A program made the translations under genes and the position numbers. Under the pieces are notes generated by a model. The model had not been told where the DNA came from and searched no databases. It was given only the letters and a program-made list of their open reading frames with translations. Shown here piece by piece: positions 8,408 to 16,960 of a DNA stretch of 64,000 nucleotides. Numbering within the stretch: the stretch's first letter is position 1; each line of letters starts with the position of its first letter. The DNA comes from Candidatus Bathyarchaeota archaeon (GTDB taxonomy: Archaea > Thermoproteota > Bathyarchaeia > Bathyarchaeales > Bathycorpusculaceae): assembly GCA_026014615.1 (NCBI GenBank), contig JAOZHZ010000004.1:364442-428441 (forward strand), read 5' to 3'.

Positions 8408-9228
8408 ATTTTTGGAAGATGCATGGGTTAGGCAACGACTACGTGGTCATCGATAACCGCGACGGAAAAATCGTCGACCAAGAGTTGTCCGCGTTGGCGA
8501 AGCGGCTTTGTGAGCGCAGGTTTAACGTGGGCGCCGATGGACTCCTGCTGGTTTGTGGTTCTGAGGTGGCGGATGTGAAGATGCGGATTTTCAACGCGGA
8601 CGGTAGCGAGGCAGAAATGTGTGGTAACGGTGTGCGGTGCTTTGCCAAGTACTGCTTCGAGAAGGGTATTGTCGAAAAATCCGAGTTCAACGTGGAAACC
8701 TTAGCTGGTGTCAAGCCTGTTTGGTTAACTGTTGAGGGCAAGGAGGTTAAGCTGATTAAGGTGGATATGGACGCGCCAAATTGGGAGCGGAAAGCTTTGC
8801 CGATGGTTGGCGAGGGCACCTGCATAGACGAGAATCTGCAAGTCAACGACGAATCCTACAAGGTAACATGCTTGTCCATGGGGAACCCTCACTGTGTCAT
8901 ATTCGTAGACAACGTAGGCGAGTTCCCAGTTGAATATATCGGACCCGTAATAGAAAAACACCAAACCTTTCCGAACCGTACCAACGTGGGCTTTGTCCAA
9001 GTCCTCGGCAAAGGCGAATTGAAGGTGCGTGTTTGGGAGCGTGGTTGCGGTGAAACCCTTGCGTGCGGCACAGGAACGTGCGCGGCTGTTGCTGCAGCGA
9101 ACCGTCTGGGAAAGGTAGGCAACAAGGTTAGGGTTCACGTGTTGGGCGGGGACTTGCAGGTAGAAGTCGGCAAAACCTTGTTCTTGAGTGGACCAGCGGA
9201 GAAGGTTTTTGAAGGAATACTGTTTTAA
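8404..9228 (+). CDS. dapF: Diaminopimelate epimerase
   Basis: A 274-residue cofactor-independent epimerase that interconverts LL-DAP and meso-DAP with two cysteines. Both are present: Cys73 in EMCGNGVRC and Cys221 in ETLACGTGTCA. I choose the ATG at 8404, which overlaps the lysA stop as ATGA and gives the standard MNFWKMHGLGNDY start; a GTG at 8395 would add three residues. Required because the pathway here goes through LL-DAP made by DapL. Confidence 0.96.
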   Translation: MNFWKMHGLGNDYVVIDNRDGKIVDQELSALAKRLCERRFNVGADGLLLVCGSEVADVKMRIFNADGSEAEMCGNGVRCFAKYCFEKGIVEKSEFNVETLAGVKPVWLTVEGKEVKLIKVDMDAPNWERKALPMVGEGTCIDENLQVNDESYKVTCLSMGNPHCVIFVDNVGEFPVEYIGPVIEKHQTFPNRTNVGFVQVLGKGELKVRVWERGCGETLACGTGTCAAVAAANRLGKVGNKVRVHVLGGDLQVEVGKTLFLSGPAEKVFEGILF

Positions 9229-9246
9229 ACAGAGGCGTGACTGAAG

Positions 9247-10410
9247 ATGAATGTAGAGTTTGCTGAAAGAATTAAGCGGCTTCCGCCTTACTTGTTTGCG
9301 GAGATTGAGAAGCAGATAAAGGACAAGAAAGCCGCAGGTGTCGACCTTATTTCTCTGAGTATAGGTGACCCTGACTTGCCGCCTCCGCAGGTGGTTATTG
9401 ACGTGTTGCGGGAAGAGGCGACGAACCTTAAGAATCACAATTATAGTTTCAGCCAAGGCGAACCTGACTTCCGCGCCGCAGTGACGGAGTGGTACAAGAA
9501 ACGCTTCGGCGTAGACGTCGCGGCGGACCAAGTAGTTGCGTTGTTAGGCAGCAAAGAAGGCATAGCCAACATCGCGCGGGCTTTCGTGAACGCAGGCGAT
9601 AAGGTTTTGTGTCCTGACCCCGCGTACCCCGTTTACGCAAACGGCAGCACCATACTCTGCGACGGTACCCCAGTAGCGATGCCTCTTTTGGAGAAGAACG
9701 GCTTCAAACCCGACTTCGAAACGCTGGAAACAGAGGGCGTTAAGATGATGTACCTCAACTACCCCAACAACCCTACGGCTGCTACCATAGACAAAGCATT
9801 CCTTAAGGAAGCGGTGGATTTTGCTCATGACAACAACATCATTCTCTGCTACGATAATGCGTACTCAGAAATAACTTACGACGGTTACTGTGCGCCTAGT
9901 ATTCTGGAGATTGATGGTGCCATGGACTGCGCCATCGAGTTTAACTCGCTTTCCAAAACCTTCAACGTGACTGGCGACCGCATCGGCTTCGCAGTGGGTA
10001 ACAAGCAGCTCATCGCTGGCTTAGCCAAGGTGAAGTCGCAGATTGATTCGGGTCCGCCAGTTTACACGCAGAAAGTCGCCGTCAAAGCCCTCAGCACCTA
10101 CCAGAGCGTGGAGTCGCCAGAGTTCCTGCAGAAAACTAATCAGATTTTGCGAGAACGCCGCGACCTACTAGTTGACACCCTGCAAGGTATCGGTTTTCCA
10201 TGTGAAAAGCCCAAAGCAACCTTCTATGTGTGGGTTAACTGCAAGGGAGACAGCATGAAGTTCGCGTCTAAACTGCTGGATGTTGGTGTAGCGGTGACGC
10301 CTGGCATTGGATTTGGCAAATGCGGCGAAGGCTACGCGCGAATGACGTTTACGCAGCCTAAAGAACGCATTGCAGAAGCTTGCGAGCGAATTCGCGGGCT
10401 CTTCAAGTAG
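9247..10410 (+). CDS. dapL: LL-diaminopimelate aminotransferase
   Basis: A 387-residue class I/II PLP aminotransferase that makes LL-DAP directly from tetrahydrodipicolinate, bypassing the succinylase and acetylase routes. The start RIKRLPPYLFAEIEKQIK and SIGDPDLPPP match DapL; the PLP lysine is in SLSKTFNVTGDR (Lys237) and NYPNNPT is the conserved cofactor region. Its place right after dapF, with no dapC/D/E genes in the cluster, supports the aminotransferase variant known from plants, Chlamydia and methanogens. Last gene of the operon. Confidence 0.92.
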   Translation: MNVEFAERIKRLPPYLFAEIEKQIKDKKAAGVDLISLSIGDPDLPPPQVVIDVLREEATNLKNHNYSFSQGEPDFRAAVTEWYKKRFGVDVAADQVVALLGSKEGIANIARAFVNAGDKVLCPDPAYPVYANGSTILCDGTPVAMPLLEKNGFKPDFETLETEGVKMMYLNYPNNPTAATIDKAFLKEAVDFAHDNNIILCYDNAYSEITYDGYCAPSILEIDGAMDCAIEFNSLSKTFNVTGDRIGFAVGNKQLIAGLAKVKSQIDSGPPVYTQKVAVKALSTYQSVESPEFLQKTNQILRERRDLLVDTLQGIGFPCEKPKATFYVWVNCKGDSMKFASKLLDVGVAVTPGIGFGKCGEGYARMTFTQPKERIAEACERIRGLFK

Positions 10411-10489
10411 ACCATCAACCTTCCTTTTCATTTTTTCAAAAACTGACCTGTCCAACGGGTTTTCTGTGAATCTGCGTCGGGCAGGTTTG

Positions 10490-10505
10490 CCGAAAGGTAT
10501 AAAAG
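10490..10505 (+). promoter_or_regulatory. TATA promoter of the potassium channel gene
   Basis: Purine-rich CCGAAAGG leads into TATAAAA (10499-10505). Initiation would be near 10528, just before the ATG at 10536 and after the TTG at 10512, so it also decides the start codon. Confidence 0.6.
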
Positions 10506-10535
10506 CCGTTTTTGGCGCTGTTCTTCGAGCCGTCG

Positions 10536-11630
10536 ATGACCCAAACCAGAGACATTTTCAACCGCACACCCATTAAGCGAAGATTTAAGCGGGAAAGCCG
10601 CAAGTTAAGCTTCGTTGCCTACCAAGCATTCTACGGACCCATCGTGTTTATCCGCGCCATTTACCGCCAACTCCTTCTTCTGCTGGTTATGATTGTTTGT
10701 GGCGCAGGGGTTTTCTCCTATTTTGACCAACTGCCGTTTATAGGTGCGCTTCTCGCCGCTGTTTCAACCATAACCACGCTGGGCTTTTATGCGCCCAACA
10801 ACGGTAACCTTTTTACAATTCACCCTGTTCAAGCCGTGCTCTTAATTATCATGATTGTTATTTCTGTAGGGGCAGGTGCATCCATAGTGCAAAGCAGTAT
10901 AAACGCCATCACTCGTGGCGACCTTGCTAAGGGACAAGTGGGAAAAAAGTTCATTAAGAAACTCAAAGGGCACGTGATTGTTTTAGGGTACACTCATTTG
11001 GGTAAGTATGTTACGGATAAACTGGACAGTGTAGGTTTAGACTACGTTGTGGTCACTAAAAACCCCATCAAGTATGATGAGTTGCTGAAGCGGAACTGCT
11101 TTGCCGTGCTTGAATCTGAAAATCAGCCGATGGACGCCTTGACTACAGCGGGAATTGAACACGCCGCCATGATTGTGGTTGCTCACGAGAAAGACCCTGA
11201 TAACATGCTGTCAATTTTGAGTGCAAGGAAGATGCGCCACGACATCCGTATAGTCAGTGTTGTTCATAACCCCAGCTTGACAGAAACCGCCAAGAACGCA
11301 GGTGCAGACATGGTCATACCTTCGTCGGTTACAGTGGGACATTTGCTGGCGCTTTCAGCGGTGACAAAAAACATCGTTGGCGTGGTCTTTTCGGAACGCA
11401 TTGGCGCTCAAGAAATTGCGGAGTTCGCCGTTTTCAAAGCCTCCAAACTCATCGGCAAAGGCTTACAGGAGATTTCCAGTTACGCCACACCGATTGGGGT
11501 ACTCAGAGAAGGCAAGGTTGTTCGGAACTTGTTTGACCCTACATTAAGGATTCAGGAGGACGACACGCTGTTGGTTTTCGGGGACCCAGGTTGTATGCAG
11601 GCACTTGAGCAGGAAGCAAAAGCACTCTAA
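10536..11630 (+). CDS. RCK-domain potassium channel (MthK-like)
   Basis: About 364 residues. The N-terminus is very basic (RRFKRESRK). Two transmembrane helices flank a pore loop with TITTLGFYAP where a canonical filter reads TTVGYGD, so ion selectivity could differ. After the second helix comes an RCK/TrkA-N Rossmann domain (HVIVLGYTHLGKYV) and an RCK-C domain ending the protein. This is the layout of MthK-like ligand-gated K+ channels, which sit in the cytoplasmic membrane and sense Ca2+ or nucleotides through RCK. The ATG at 10536 is preferred because the TATA box at 10499 places transcription start after the upstream TTG (10512). Confidence 0.85.
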   Translation: MTQTRDIFNRTPIKRRFKRESRKLSFVAYQAFYGPIVFIRAIYRQLLLLLVMIVCGAGVFSYFDQLPFIGALLAAVSTITTLGFYAPNNGNLFTIHPVQAVLLIIMIVISVGAGASIVQSSINAITRGDLAKGQVGKKFIKKLKGHVIVLGYTHLGKYVTDKLDSVGLDYVVVTKNPIKYDELLKRNCFAVLESENQPMDALTTAGIEHAAMIVVAHEKDPDNMLSILSARKMRHDIRIVSVVHNPSLTETAKNAGADMVIPSSVTVGHLLALSAVTKNIVGVVFSERIGAQEIAEFAVFKASKLIGKGLQEISSYATPIGVLREGKVVRNLFDPTLRIQEDDTLLVFGDPGCMQALEQEAKAL

Positions 11631-11700
11631 CCAACAATCGATTTAGAAAAGAAAGAGAGTAAAGAAAGGTGATGCTGCCTTAAAGGCAGTTTTGTCGGGT

Positions 11701-12642
11701 TTATTGACCTGCTTTTTCTTTGGCTTTGGCGATTTTCTTGAGAATCGCGGCTTTGCCGATGTCGTAAGCGATGGAGTAGTCAAAGAGTCCGGATGCTGCT
11801 TCGGTCGCGCGCTTAATCATGTTGGTTTCGATTTTGATTTTCAGCTTGCCAATGGCAAGTGCACCGATACCGAAGATGCCCGCAGAGAGTTCTTTGCTGT
11901 CGTCGTTTGAGCCTAAACCTTCCACACCAAGGGGCTTGATGGCGTTAATGTCCGCAACAATCTTGCATTTCGTGGCTGTTTTGAGGTCGTCTGCACTGAG
12001 CAGTTGGATTCCGCCTGCGCCTGCCGCAAGGATAATTTCTGCATCTTTAACGGCGTTTGCAGTCTGCTCGGGCTTGTTAACTTCCACAACTTTGACGCGT
12101 GCTGCACCTGCTTCCGTGTTAATTTTGTCTGCTACGGCTTGTCCTTTTGCCATGGTACGTGAGGTTATGGTTACGTTGGCTTTCTCTGCTGCGTAGATTC
12201 GGGCGGCTGTTTGTCCAACTGGTCCTGTACCTGCGAGGACAGTAACGTTTTTGCCTTCCAGCGTGCCCAAACCCTTCTCAAGTGAGGTACCGAGGGTTTT
12301 TGCTACGGCGGCAGCCGCAGTTGAGTATCCGCCTCTGGGGTCAACGATTATGCTGTTGCCCCATGGAGCTGAAGCCATACATTTCTGGGTGGCTTCAACA
12401 ACTTTTTCAACCATGTCAAAGTTGCTGCCGTTAACGAAGATTTTTGTGTGTGCCGCTCCCATTGGTCCGCGTGGGAAAAGCAGGTCAAAGACAATTTTTG
12501 GTGCGTCTACGTCGTTGACGTTTTCGTACTTGAATATCATAGAGTCTGGGAAGGCGTCTATGGCGACGAGCATGTCAAACGGGCTGCAGTATTTGTCTGT
12601 GTCTAAGAAAACGAAAACTGTTTTGAAACTTGGTTGTGCCAT
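11701..12642 (-). CDS. mtdB: Methylene-H4MPT dehydrogenase, NAD(P)-dependent MtdA/MtdB type
   Basis: A 313-residue protein matching the MtdA/MtdB family: an N-terminal substrate domain (FVFLDTDKYCSPFD, then FPRGPMGAAHTK) and a Rossmann NAD(P) domain with TGPVGQTAARIYA. The family oxidises methylene-H4MPT (or H4F) to methenyl with NAD(P)+. It is best known from methylotrophic bacteria; methanogens use F420-dependent Mtd or Hmd. With ftr in the same window it fits an archaeal C1 pathway coupled to NAD(P)H. The ATG at 12642 is preferred over GTG 12654 because GGTGTGA sits just upstream of it. Downstream of a lone repeat element, transcribed alone. Confidence 0.88.
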   Translation of the reverse strand: MAQPSFKTVFVFLDTDKYCSPFDMLVAIDAFPDSMIFKYENVNDVDAPKIVFDLLFPRGPMGAAHTKIFVNGSNFDMVEKVVEATQKCMASAPWGNSIIVDPRGGYSTAAAAVAKTLGTSLEKGLGTLEGKNVTVLAGTGPVGQTAARIYAAEKANVTITSRTMAKGQAVADKINTEAGAARVKVVEVNKPEQTANAVKDAEIILAAGAGGIQLLSADDLKTATKCKIVADINAIKPLGVEGLGSNDDSKELSAGIFGIGALAIGKLKIKIETNMIKRATEAASGLFDYSIAYDIGKAAILKKIAKAKEKAGQ

Positions 12643-12804
12643 TTTTAAGTTCACACCTTAGCTAAGCAGTTGACGCGGTTAACGCATTTAAGAATTACCA
12701 CTCCACAAAAACAGCGGTCCGGGCTTGTGTGGCAGCGCTTAAACAGCTTGCAGGGTTACTTTTTTGGAGTATGCTTGGCAAAGTGTTTCTGCCGAACTTT
12801 CTGA

Positions 12805-12875
12805 CCTACCCCCCCTCTATCGTTTCTGCATAGATTGGATATTAGCATCCAAATAGGCTCCAAATAGGTTGGCGC
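12805..12875 (+). repeat. Dispersed intergenic repeat, copy A
   Basis: A C-run followed by the 18-base core CTATCGTTTCTGCATAGA (12817-12834), then ATATTAGCATCCAAATAG and a second GCTCCAAATAGG. The core recurs exactly at 41650-41667 and, inverted, at 61024-61041. All copies are intergenic. The rest of the 12655-13003 spacer shows no gene; a 74-codon frame across it is explained by the repeat and looks non-coding. Confidence 0.8.
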
Positions 12876-13003
12876 GTTTACGTTTTGTTTGCTCGATGCT
12901 GTTTTTGTGATGCTCTTCGGGGAGAACACTTTGTTTCCCAAAACCACACAGAAGCAATTGTTCAGTAGTTTTTTAACCAAGTTGAACTCATAATTAGCTG
13001 CTT

Positions 13004-13777
13004 ATGGTAATGGGTAAGAAAGCATACCTGTTCATAGTCCTGATGCTCTTAGCTCTGTCAATGGCTAATGTAATTCATGCTCAGAGTATTCCTAAGCCAT
13101 CTGTGCCCGAATTCACTTTTATGGGTGGTGTCTCAACTTCAGGATATACTTCACCGACGGTTTTTATCAATGGAATGAGAATCAACATTACGAATCAACC
13201 TTATGCCTTCTCCGTTAATGGCACCACTTACGTCTTGTGCTATGATTACCGTTACAAAGCCCTCTCTGCACAGAACTGGGAAGAATCCGCTTACTCCCAG
13301 AACAACAGTTATCCGCTACAGTCAAATTCAAACACCACCATTCTAACTATTCCAGAAATTAGCCTTCCACAAACTTCAGGCGCTGTCCAAATTGACTTTC
13401 AAGTGCAAGCAATTGTAGAGCACTACTACCAAACAGAATCGGGCACTTTCATTTTTCCTGACGAAACAAGCGGTTGGAGCCCAACCATAACCATAAACTT
13501 TCCTCGCCCTACACAACACACAGAATCGCCTCCGCCTTCTCCAACGGATCAGTCAACAACAGAACATACTCCAACTTCTGCGCCCACTACAACAGAAAAG
13601 GGGGAACATGAATTATCTGATTTCCAATTACTGCTCATAATTGGCTCACTATCCACAGCTATTATCGTAGGAGCAGGAGTTGCCCTGAACATTAGATACA
13701 AAAAGAATAATCCAAGAAAACAAAGGTATACGTTCGCGGTCTCCTGTTTGTTCAACCCTTTTACGTTACCGATGTGA
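13004..13777 (+). CDS. Secreted or anchored envelope protein, unknown function
   Basis: A 257-residue protein with a Sec signal peptide (MGKKAYLFIVLMLLALSMAN, cleavage likely near HAQS), an extracellular beta-rich domain of about 140 residues with several N-glycosylation sequons (NIT, NGT, NNS, NTT), a Pro/Ser/Thr-rich stalk (about 165-195) and one C-terminal transmembrane helix (about 210-230) followed by basic residues. This is the layout of an archaeal cell-surface protein. I recognise no enzymatic family. Two ATGs (13004 and 13010) are possible starts. Confidence 0.7.
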   Translation: MVMGKKAYLFIVLMLLALSMANVIHAQSIPKPSVPEFTFMGGVSTSGYTSPTVFINGMRINITNQPYAFSVNGTTYVLCYDYRYKALSAQNWEESAYSQNNSYPLQSNSNTTILTIPEISLPQTSGAVQIDFQVQAIVEHYYQTESGTFIFPDETSGWSPTITINFPRPTQHTESPPPSPTDQSTTEHTPTSAPTTTEKGEHELSDFQLLLIIGSLSTAIIVGAGVALNIRYKKNNPRKQRYTFAVSCLFNPFTLPM

Positions 13778-13834
13778 TGGAACATTAAATTTATTAGTGC
13801 ACAGCCCAATGCATATTGTTTAAGGCGAACATAA

Positions 13835-14176
13835 GTGCAGTTTACCTCTAATAGCAAAAATCAAGGAATTCTTTCTCTGGCAAGCGTAGCTTTTTATGGC
13901 GTAGCAGGCGTCATACTGCTTGCTCTGTTGCCCTTCAGTGGTTTCCCACCCCACATAGGCTTACTAGGCATCACAAGCATCATAGCCGCATACGGCTTGT
14001 TCACTCAGCGAGCATGGGCAAAATGGCTTGTCGCAGCCCTGTTCTTTGTTGCCTCAACCTTCACAATCTACACGTTATACTTCATTATCGGCACAGATAT
14101 TGTTGCGTCGGCAGGCATGATAGTTTACACTGCTTTAACTTGGATATTTACCGCGCTTGCCGTGTGGAAAAAATAG
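13835..14176 (+). CDS. Four-helix membrane protein, unknown function
   Basis: About 113 residues with four predicted membrane segments: ASVAFYGVAGVILLALL, IGLLGITSIIAAYGLF, WLVAALFFVASTFTIYTLYF and GMIVYTALTWIFTALAV. The short soluble N-terminus and absence of charged residues in the helices suggest a small inner-membrane protein. GTG start. No family recognised; convergent with the moeA pair. Confidence 0.6.
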   Translation: MQFTSNSKNQGILSLASVAFYGVAGVILLALLPFSGFPPHIGLLGITSIIAAYGLFTQRAWAKWLVAALFFVASTFTIYTLYFIIGTDIVASAGMIVYTALTWIFTALAVWKK

Positions 14177-14186
14177 CTCTCTAATT

Positions 14187-15437
14187 TTACGTTTTTTCTT
14201 TAAACAACCAAACCCGAACTTCTTCATCTGCATCAATGAACTGCTGGTTCTCAGGAATTTCCACAAATCCATCCGCCTTCGCCAAAGTTGTTATCGCACC
14301 AGAAGCGTTAGACTCTACGGGCGTAGCCGTCACCCGTTTTTCTGCATCCGGCACCACAGCAACCATGACAAATGTGCGTCTGCCCTTCGCAGAAAACATC
14401 CGACGCGACGCAAACGCCTTCACCGACGACATGTCGCTGGGGGACTTACCCGCCATAACCTGAATAACGGGTCTAGCCAGCAGGTTGAAGTTCAGCAGCG
14501 CGGAAGTTGGGTGCCCCGGAAACGAAAAAACTGGTTTGTCTCCAATCAACGCCACCGTTGTGGGTTTTCCCGGTTTCACTGCAACGCCAGAAAGGAAAAC
14601 TCCGGGTTCTCCAAGGGAATCCACTGTGGCGGGGATAAGGTCTTTGGGTCCTACGGAGACGCCTCCTGAAGTGAAAACCATGTCTGCTGAAGCCACAGCC
14701 TGCTCCAAAGCCCTACGCAAAGGCTCCTTCTCGTCAGCAACTACGCCTGAGTAAACGGGGTTTCCGCCGCTTTCCCGAACCGCCGTGCACAGGCTGTAGG
14801 CGTTTATGTCGTAGATTTTGCCTTCGGGTAAGGGTTTTCCGGGTTCGGTGACTTCTCCGCCTGTGGAAAGAACCGCAACCGTCGGAACCACATAAACGTG
14901 GGCTTTGGCGTTTCCTAAAGCGGCTAAAACGCCGACTTCGCGGCTGCCCAAAACAGCGCCTGCTTTAAGCACCGTTTCGCCTTGTTTTATGTCCGCGCCT
15001 TTTTTCAGGACGTTCTCGTTCTGGGTTACACTGCCATAAACGGACAGGTCGTCTCCGTCTCTTTGGGTGTTTTCCACCATAACCACAGAGTCAGCGCCCT
15101 GCGGAATGGGCGCACCTGTGACGATTTCTGCCGCTTCACCGTCCGCCACAGCTACCTTTGGGGGTTCGCCGATGCTTACCAAACCGCAGACCTTAAGCTT
15201 CACCGGTTGGCTTTCATCCGCGCCGAAGGTGTCTTTTGCCTTCACTGCGTAGCCATCCACGGTTGACCGGTTAAACGGAGGAATATCCAAAAGGCTGGTT
15301 ACGTCCTGCGCAAGTACGCGGTTGTAGGCTTCCAGAAGCGGAATTTCTTCTGTACCTAACGGTTTAGGCTTTAGGGTCTGCCAGATAAGCTGTTTAGCCT
15401 CATCGAAGGTGACCAGTTTCCTAAACATGGGCTTCAC
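14187..15437 (-). CDS. moeA: Molybdopterin molybdenumtransferase MoeA, paralogue 1
   Basis: A 416-residue MoeA that inserts molybdate into adenylylated molybdopterin. The N-terminal domains carry EAYNRVLAQDV and FNRSTVDGYAVKAKD; the MoaB/Mog-like domain has SGGVSVGPKD and the PGKPTTVALIGDKPVFSFPGHP substrate loop; a small beta-barrel C-domain follows. It starts two bases after the stop of the second moeA copy, so the two are one transcript. A GTG at 15437 or ATG at 15428 may start it. Adjacent paralogues in archaea are sometimes specialised for Mo versus W, which I cannot decide from sequence. Confidence 0.93.
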   Translation of the reverse strand: MKPMFRKLVTFDEAKQLIWQTLKPKPLGTEEIPLLEAYNRVLAQDVTSLLDIPPFNRSTVDGYAVKAKDTFGADESQPVKLKVCGLVSIGEPPKVAVADGEAAEIVTGAPIPQGADSVVMVENTQRDGDDLSVYGSVTQNENVLKKGADIKQGETVLKAGAVLGSREVGVLAALGNAKAHVYVVPTVAVLSTGGEVTEPGKPLPEGKIYDINAYSLCTAVRESGGNPVYSGVVADEKEPLRRALEQAVASADMVFTSGGVSVGPKDLIPATVDSLGEPGVFLSGVAVKPGKPTTVALIGDKPVFSFPGHPTSALLNFNLLARPVIQVMAGKSPSDMSSVKAFASRRMFSAKGRRTFVMVAVVPDAEKRVTATPVESNASGAITTLAKADGFVEIPENQQFIDADEEVRVWLFKEKT

Positions 15438-15439
15438 CG

Positions 15440-16678
15440 CTATAATTCATCAAACAAGTGAACCGTGACTTTTTCTTTTTCCGCTAAGCCTTCGCGGTTT
15501 TCAGGAACAATCACGTAACCGTTCGCCTTAGTCATAGTGCTGAGGTTTCCTGAACCCTTCGCGCTGACGGGTTCCGCTTGGAACTCATCGTTCTTCTGGG
15601 TTACTCGGACGCGCACAAAGCTTTTTCTGCCCAAAGCCGTAGCAATTTTTCGGGTCATGACTGCTTTTATTGTGGGTCTTTGCTCTTCCCTCTTTAAACC
15701 TAATAGCCTACAGATTAGGGGTCTGGCGAACACTTCAAAACCCGTGATTGCAGCAACAGGATTTCCGCTTAGAACCATAACGGGTTTGCCTTCCAAAACT
15801 GCGAGTGCGGTGGGCATTGCTGGGCGCATGGCTACTCCGTGGATTACTATCCCGGGTTTGCCGACTTTGTTTACGGCTTCGGGCACAAGGTCTAAGCCGC
15901 CCACGCTGGTTCCGCCAGTGGTTATGACCGCATCGGCGATTTTCAGCCCCAACATGAGACCCTCAGCGATTTCGTCCACAGAATCTTTTGCTAAGCCTAA
16001 GTCGAGGGGTTCAGCGTCTAATTCACAGCACATCCCAGTGAGCATTAAGCGGTTGGATTCCCAAACTTGTTTCGCACCGCGTTCGTCGCCTACTTTGGCG
16101 AGCTCGTTTCCTGTTGCTAAAATGGCGATTTTGGGTTTCTCAATAACATTGACTTCGCTAATGCCTAACGCGGCAAGCAACGCCAAATGATACGGCTTCA
16201 GACGGGTACCAGCCGGCACTGCAACTTCACCTTTTTTCATGTCTTCTCCTTGCCGCATAACGTTGGCAAAGGGTGCAGCTTGAGTCCAAACCTCGATTTT
16301 GGCTTCGACTTTCTTAGTTTTCTCCACCATAACCACTGCGTTGGCACCTTTCGGCAGAGGATTTCCTGTCCAGACCTGTTTACCTTGACGGTGGGCAGTG
16401 TCGGTGAGTTCGTCTTCTTCGGTTAAGCGGAAAAGCAGCGGCTTAGTTTCCGAAGCTCCAGTGGTGTCGTCTGCACGGACAGCATAACCGTCAACAGCTG
16501 AACGGTTAAACCGTGGCAGATCTTCCGAGGCAACAACGTCTTGGGCTAAGACGCGGTTGTAGGCTTCGGTTAGGGGGATGGTGGTTTCTCTGCAGGGCTT
16601 AACGTACAGAGCTTCAAACCACGTTTGTAAAGCTTCATAGGTGAATATTAGTTTTTGAAATTCCTTCGTTTTAGACAA
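15440..16678 (-). CDS. moeA: Molybdopterin molybdenumtransferase MoeA, paralogue 2
   Basis: A 412-residue second MoeA with EAYNRVLAQDVVAS, FNRSAVDGYAVRADD, a TGGTSVGGLD Mog-type loop and VLSGNPVAA. It is only distantly similar to the adjacent copy, so the duplication is old. It is first in the transcript: TTG start with GTGAG six bases upstream, and a TATA box further up. A molybdopterin oxidoreductase of the sulfite-oxidase fold is encoded at 46905-47501 and would be one client of the cofactor. Confidence 0.93.
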   Translation of the reverse strand: MSKTKEFQKLIFTYEALQTWFEALYVKPCRETTIPLTEAYNRVLAQDVVASEDLPRFNRSAVDGYAVRADDTTGASETKPLLFRLTEEDELTDTAHRQGKQVWTGNPLPKGANAVVMVEKTKKVEAKIEVWTQAAPFANVMRQGEDMKKGEVAVPAGTRLKPYHLALLAALGISEVNVIEKPKIAILATGNELAKVGDERGAKQVWESNRLMLTGMCCELDAEPLDLGLAKDSVDEIAEGLMLGLKIADAVITTGGTSVGGLDLVPEAVNKVGKPGIVIHGVAMRPAMPTALAVLEGKPVMVLSGNPVAAITGFEVFARPLICRLLGLKREEQRPTIKAVMTRKIATALGRKSFVRVRVTQKNDEFQAEPVSAKGSGNLSTMTKANGYVIVPENREGLAEKEKVTVHLFDEL

Positions 16679-16710
16679 AACAGCTCACACACAAGCACCA
16701 TTAGGCTGAA

Positions 16711-16727
16711 TACATATAAAAAAGTAT
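16711..16727 (-). promoter_or_regulatory. TATA promoter of the moeA pair
   Basis: On the minus strand ACTTTTTTATATGT (about 16726-16711) puts initiation near 16692, 14 bases before the TTG start of moeA paralogue 2. Confidence 0.45.
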
Positions 16728-16960
16728 ATCGCAACAAAATAAGCCCGTTTCTTCGTCGTTAGACAAATTGGTCTTTCTCTGCCGCTTGAAAAAGACTATA
16801 ACCCCTATAAATAGCAGCAACTTCTTTCCTTCAGAAGAACGAAGCGTGAGAAAAAAGGTTTAACCAAAAATTTTTTATGCTTAAAACAGGAAACCTGCGT
16901 TATAGGTGATATCATGAATGATAAAACAAGAGGGTAATTGAGCAAAGAATTGAGGATGAG

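Noticed and set aside
12756..12980. A 74-codon frame on the minus strand in the spacer after mtdB
   Set aside because: It reads through repeat copy A (CRNDRGG) with Lys-rich, low-quality sequence and no ribosome-binding site. The same peptide occurs in unrelated frames at the other two repeat copies, so the nucleotide repeat explains it.
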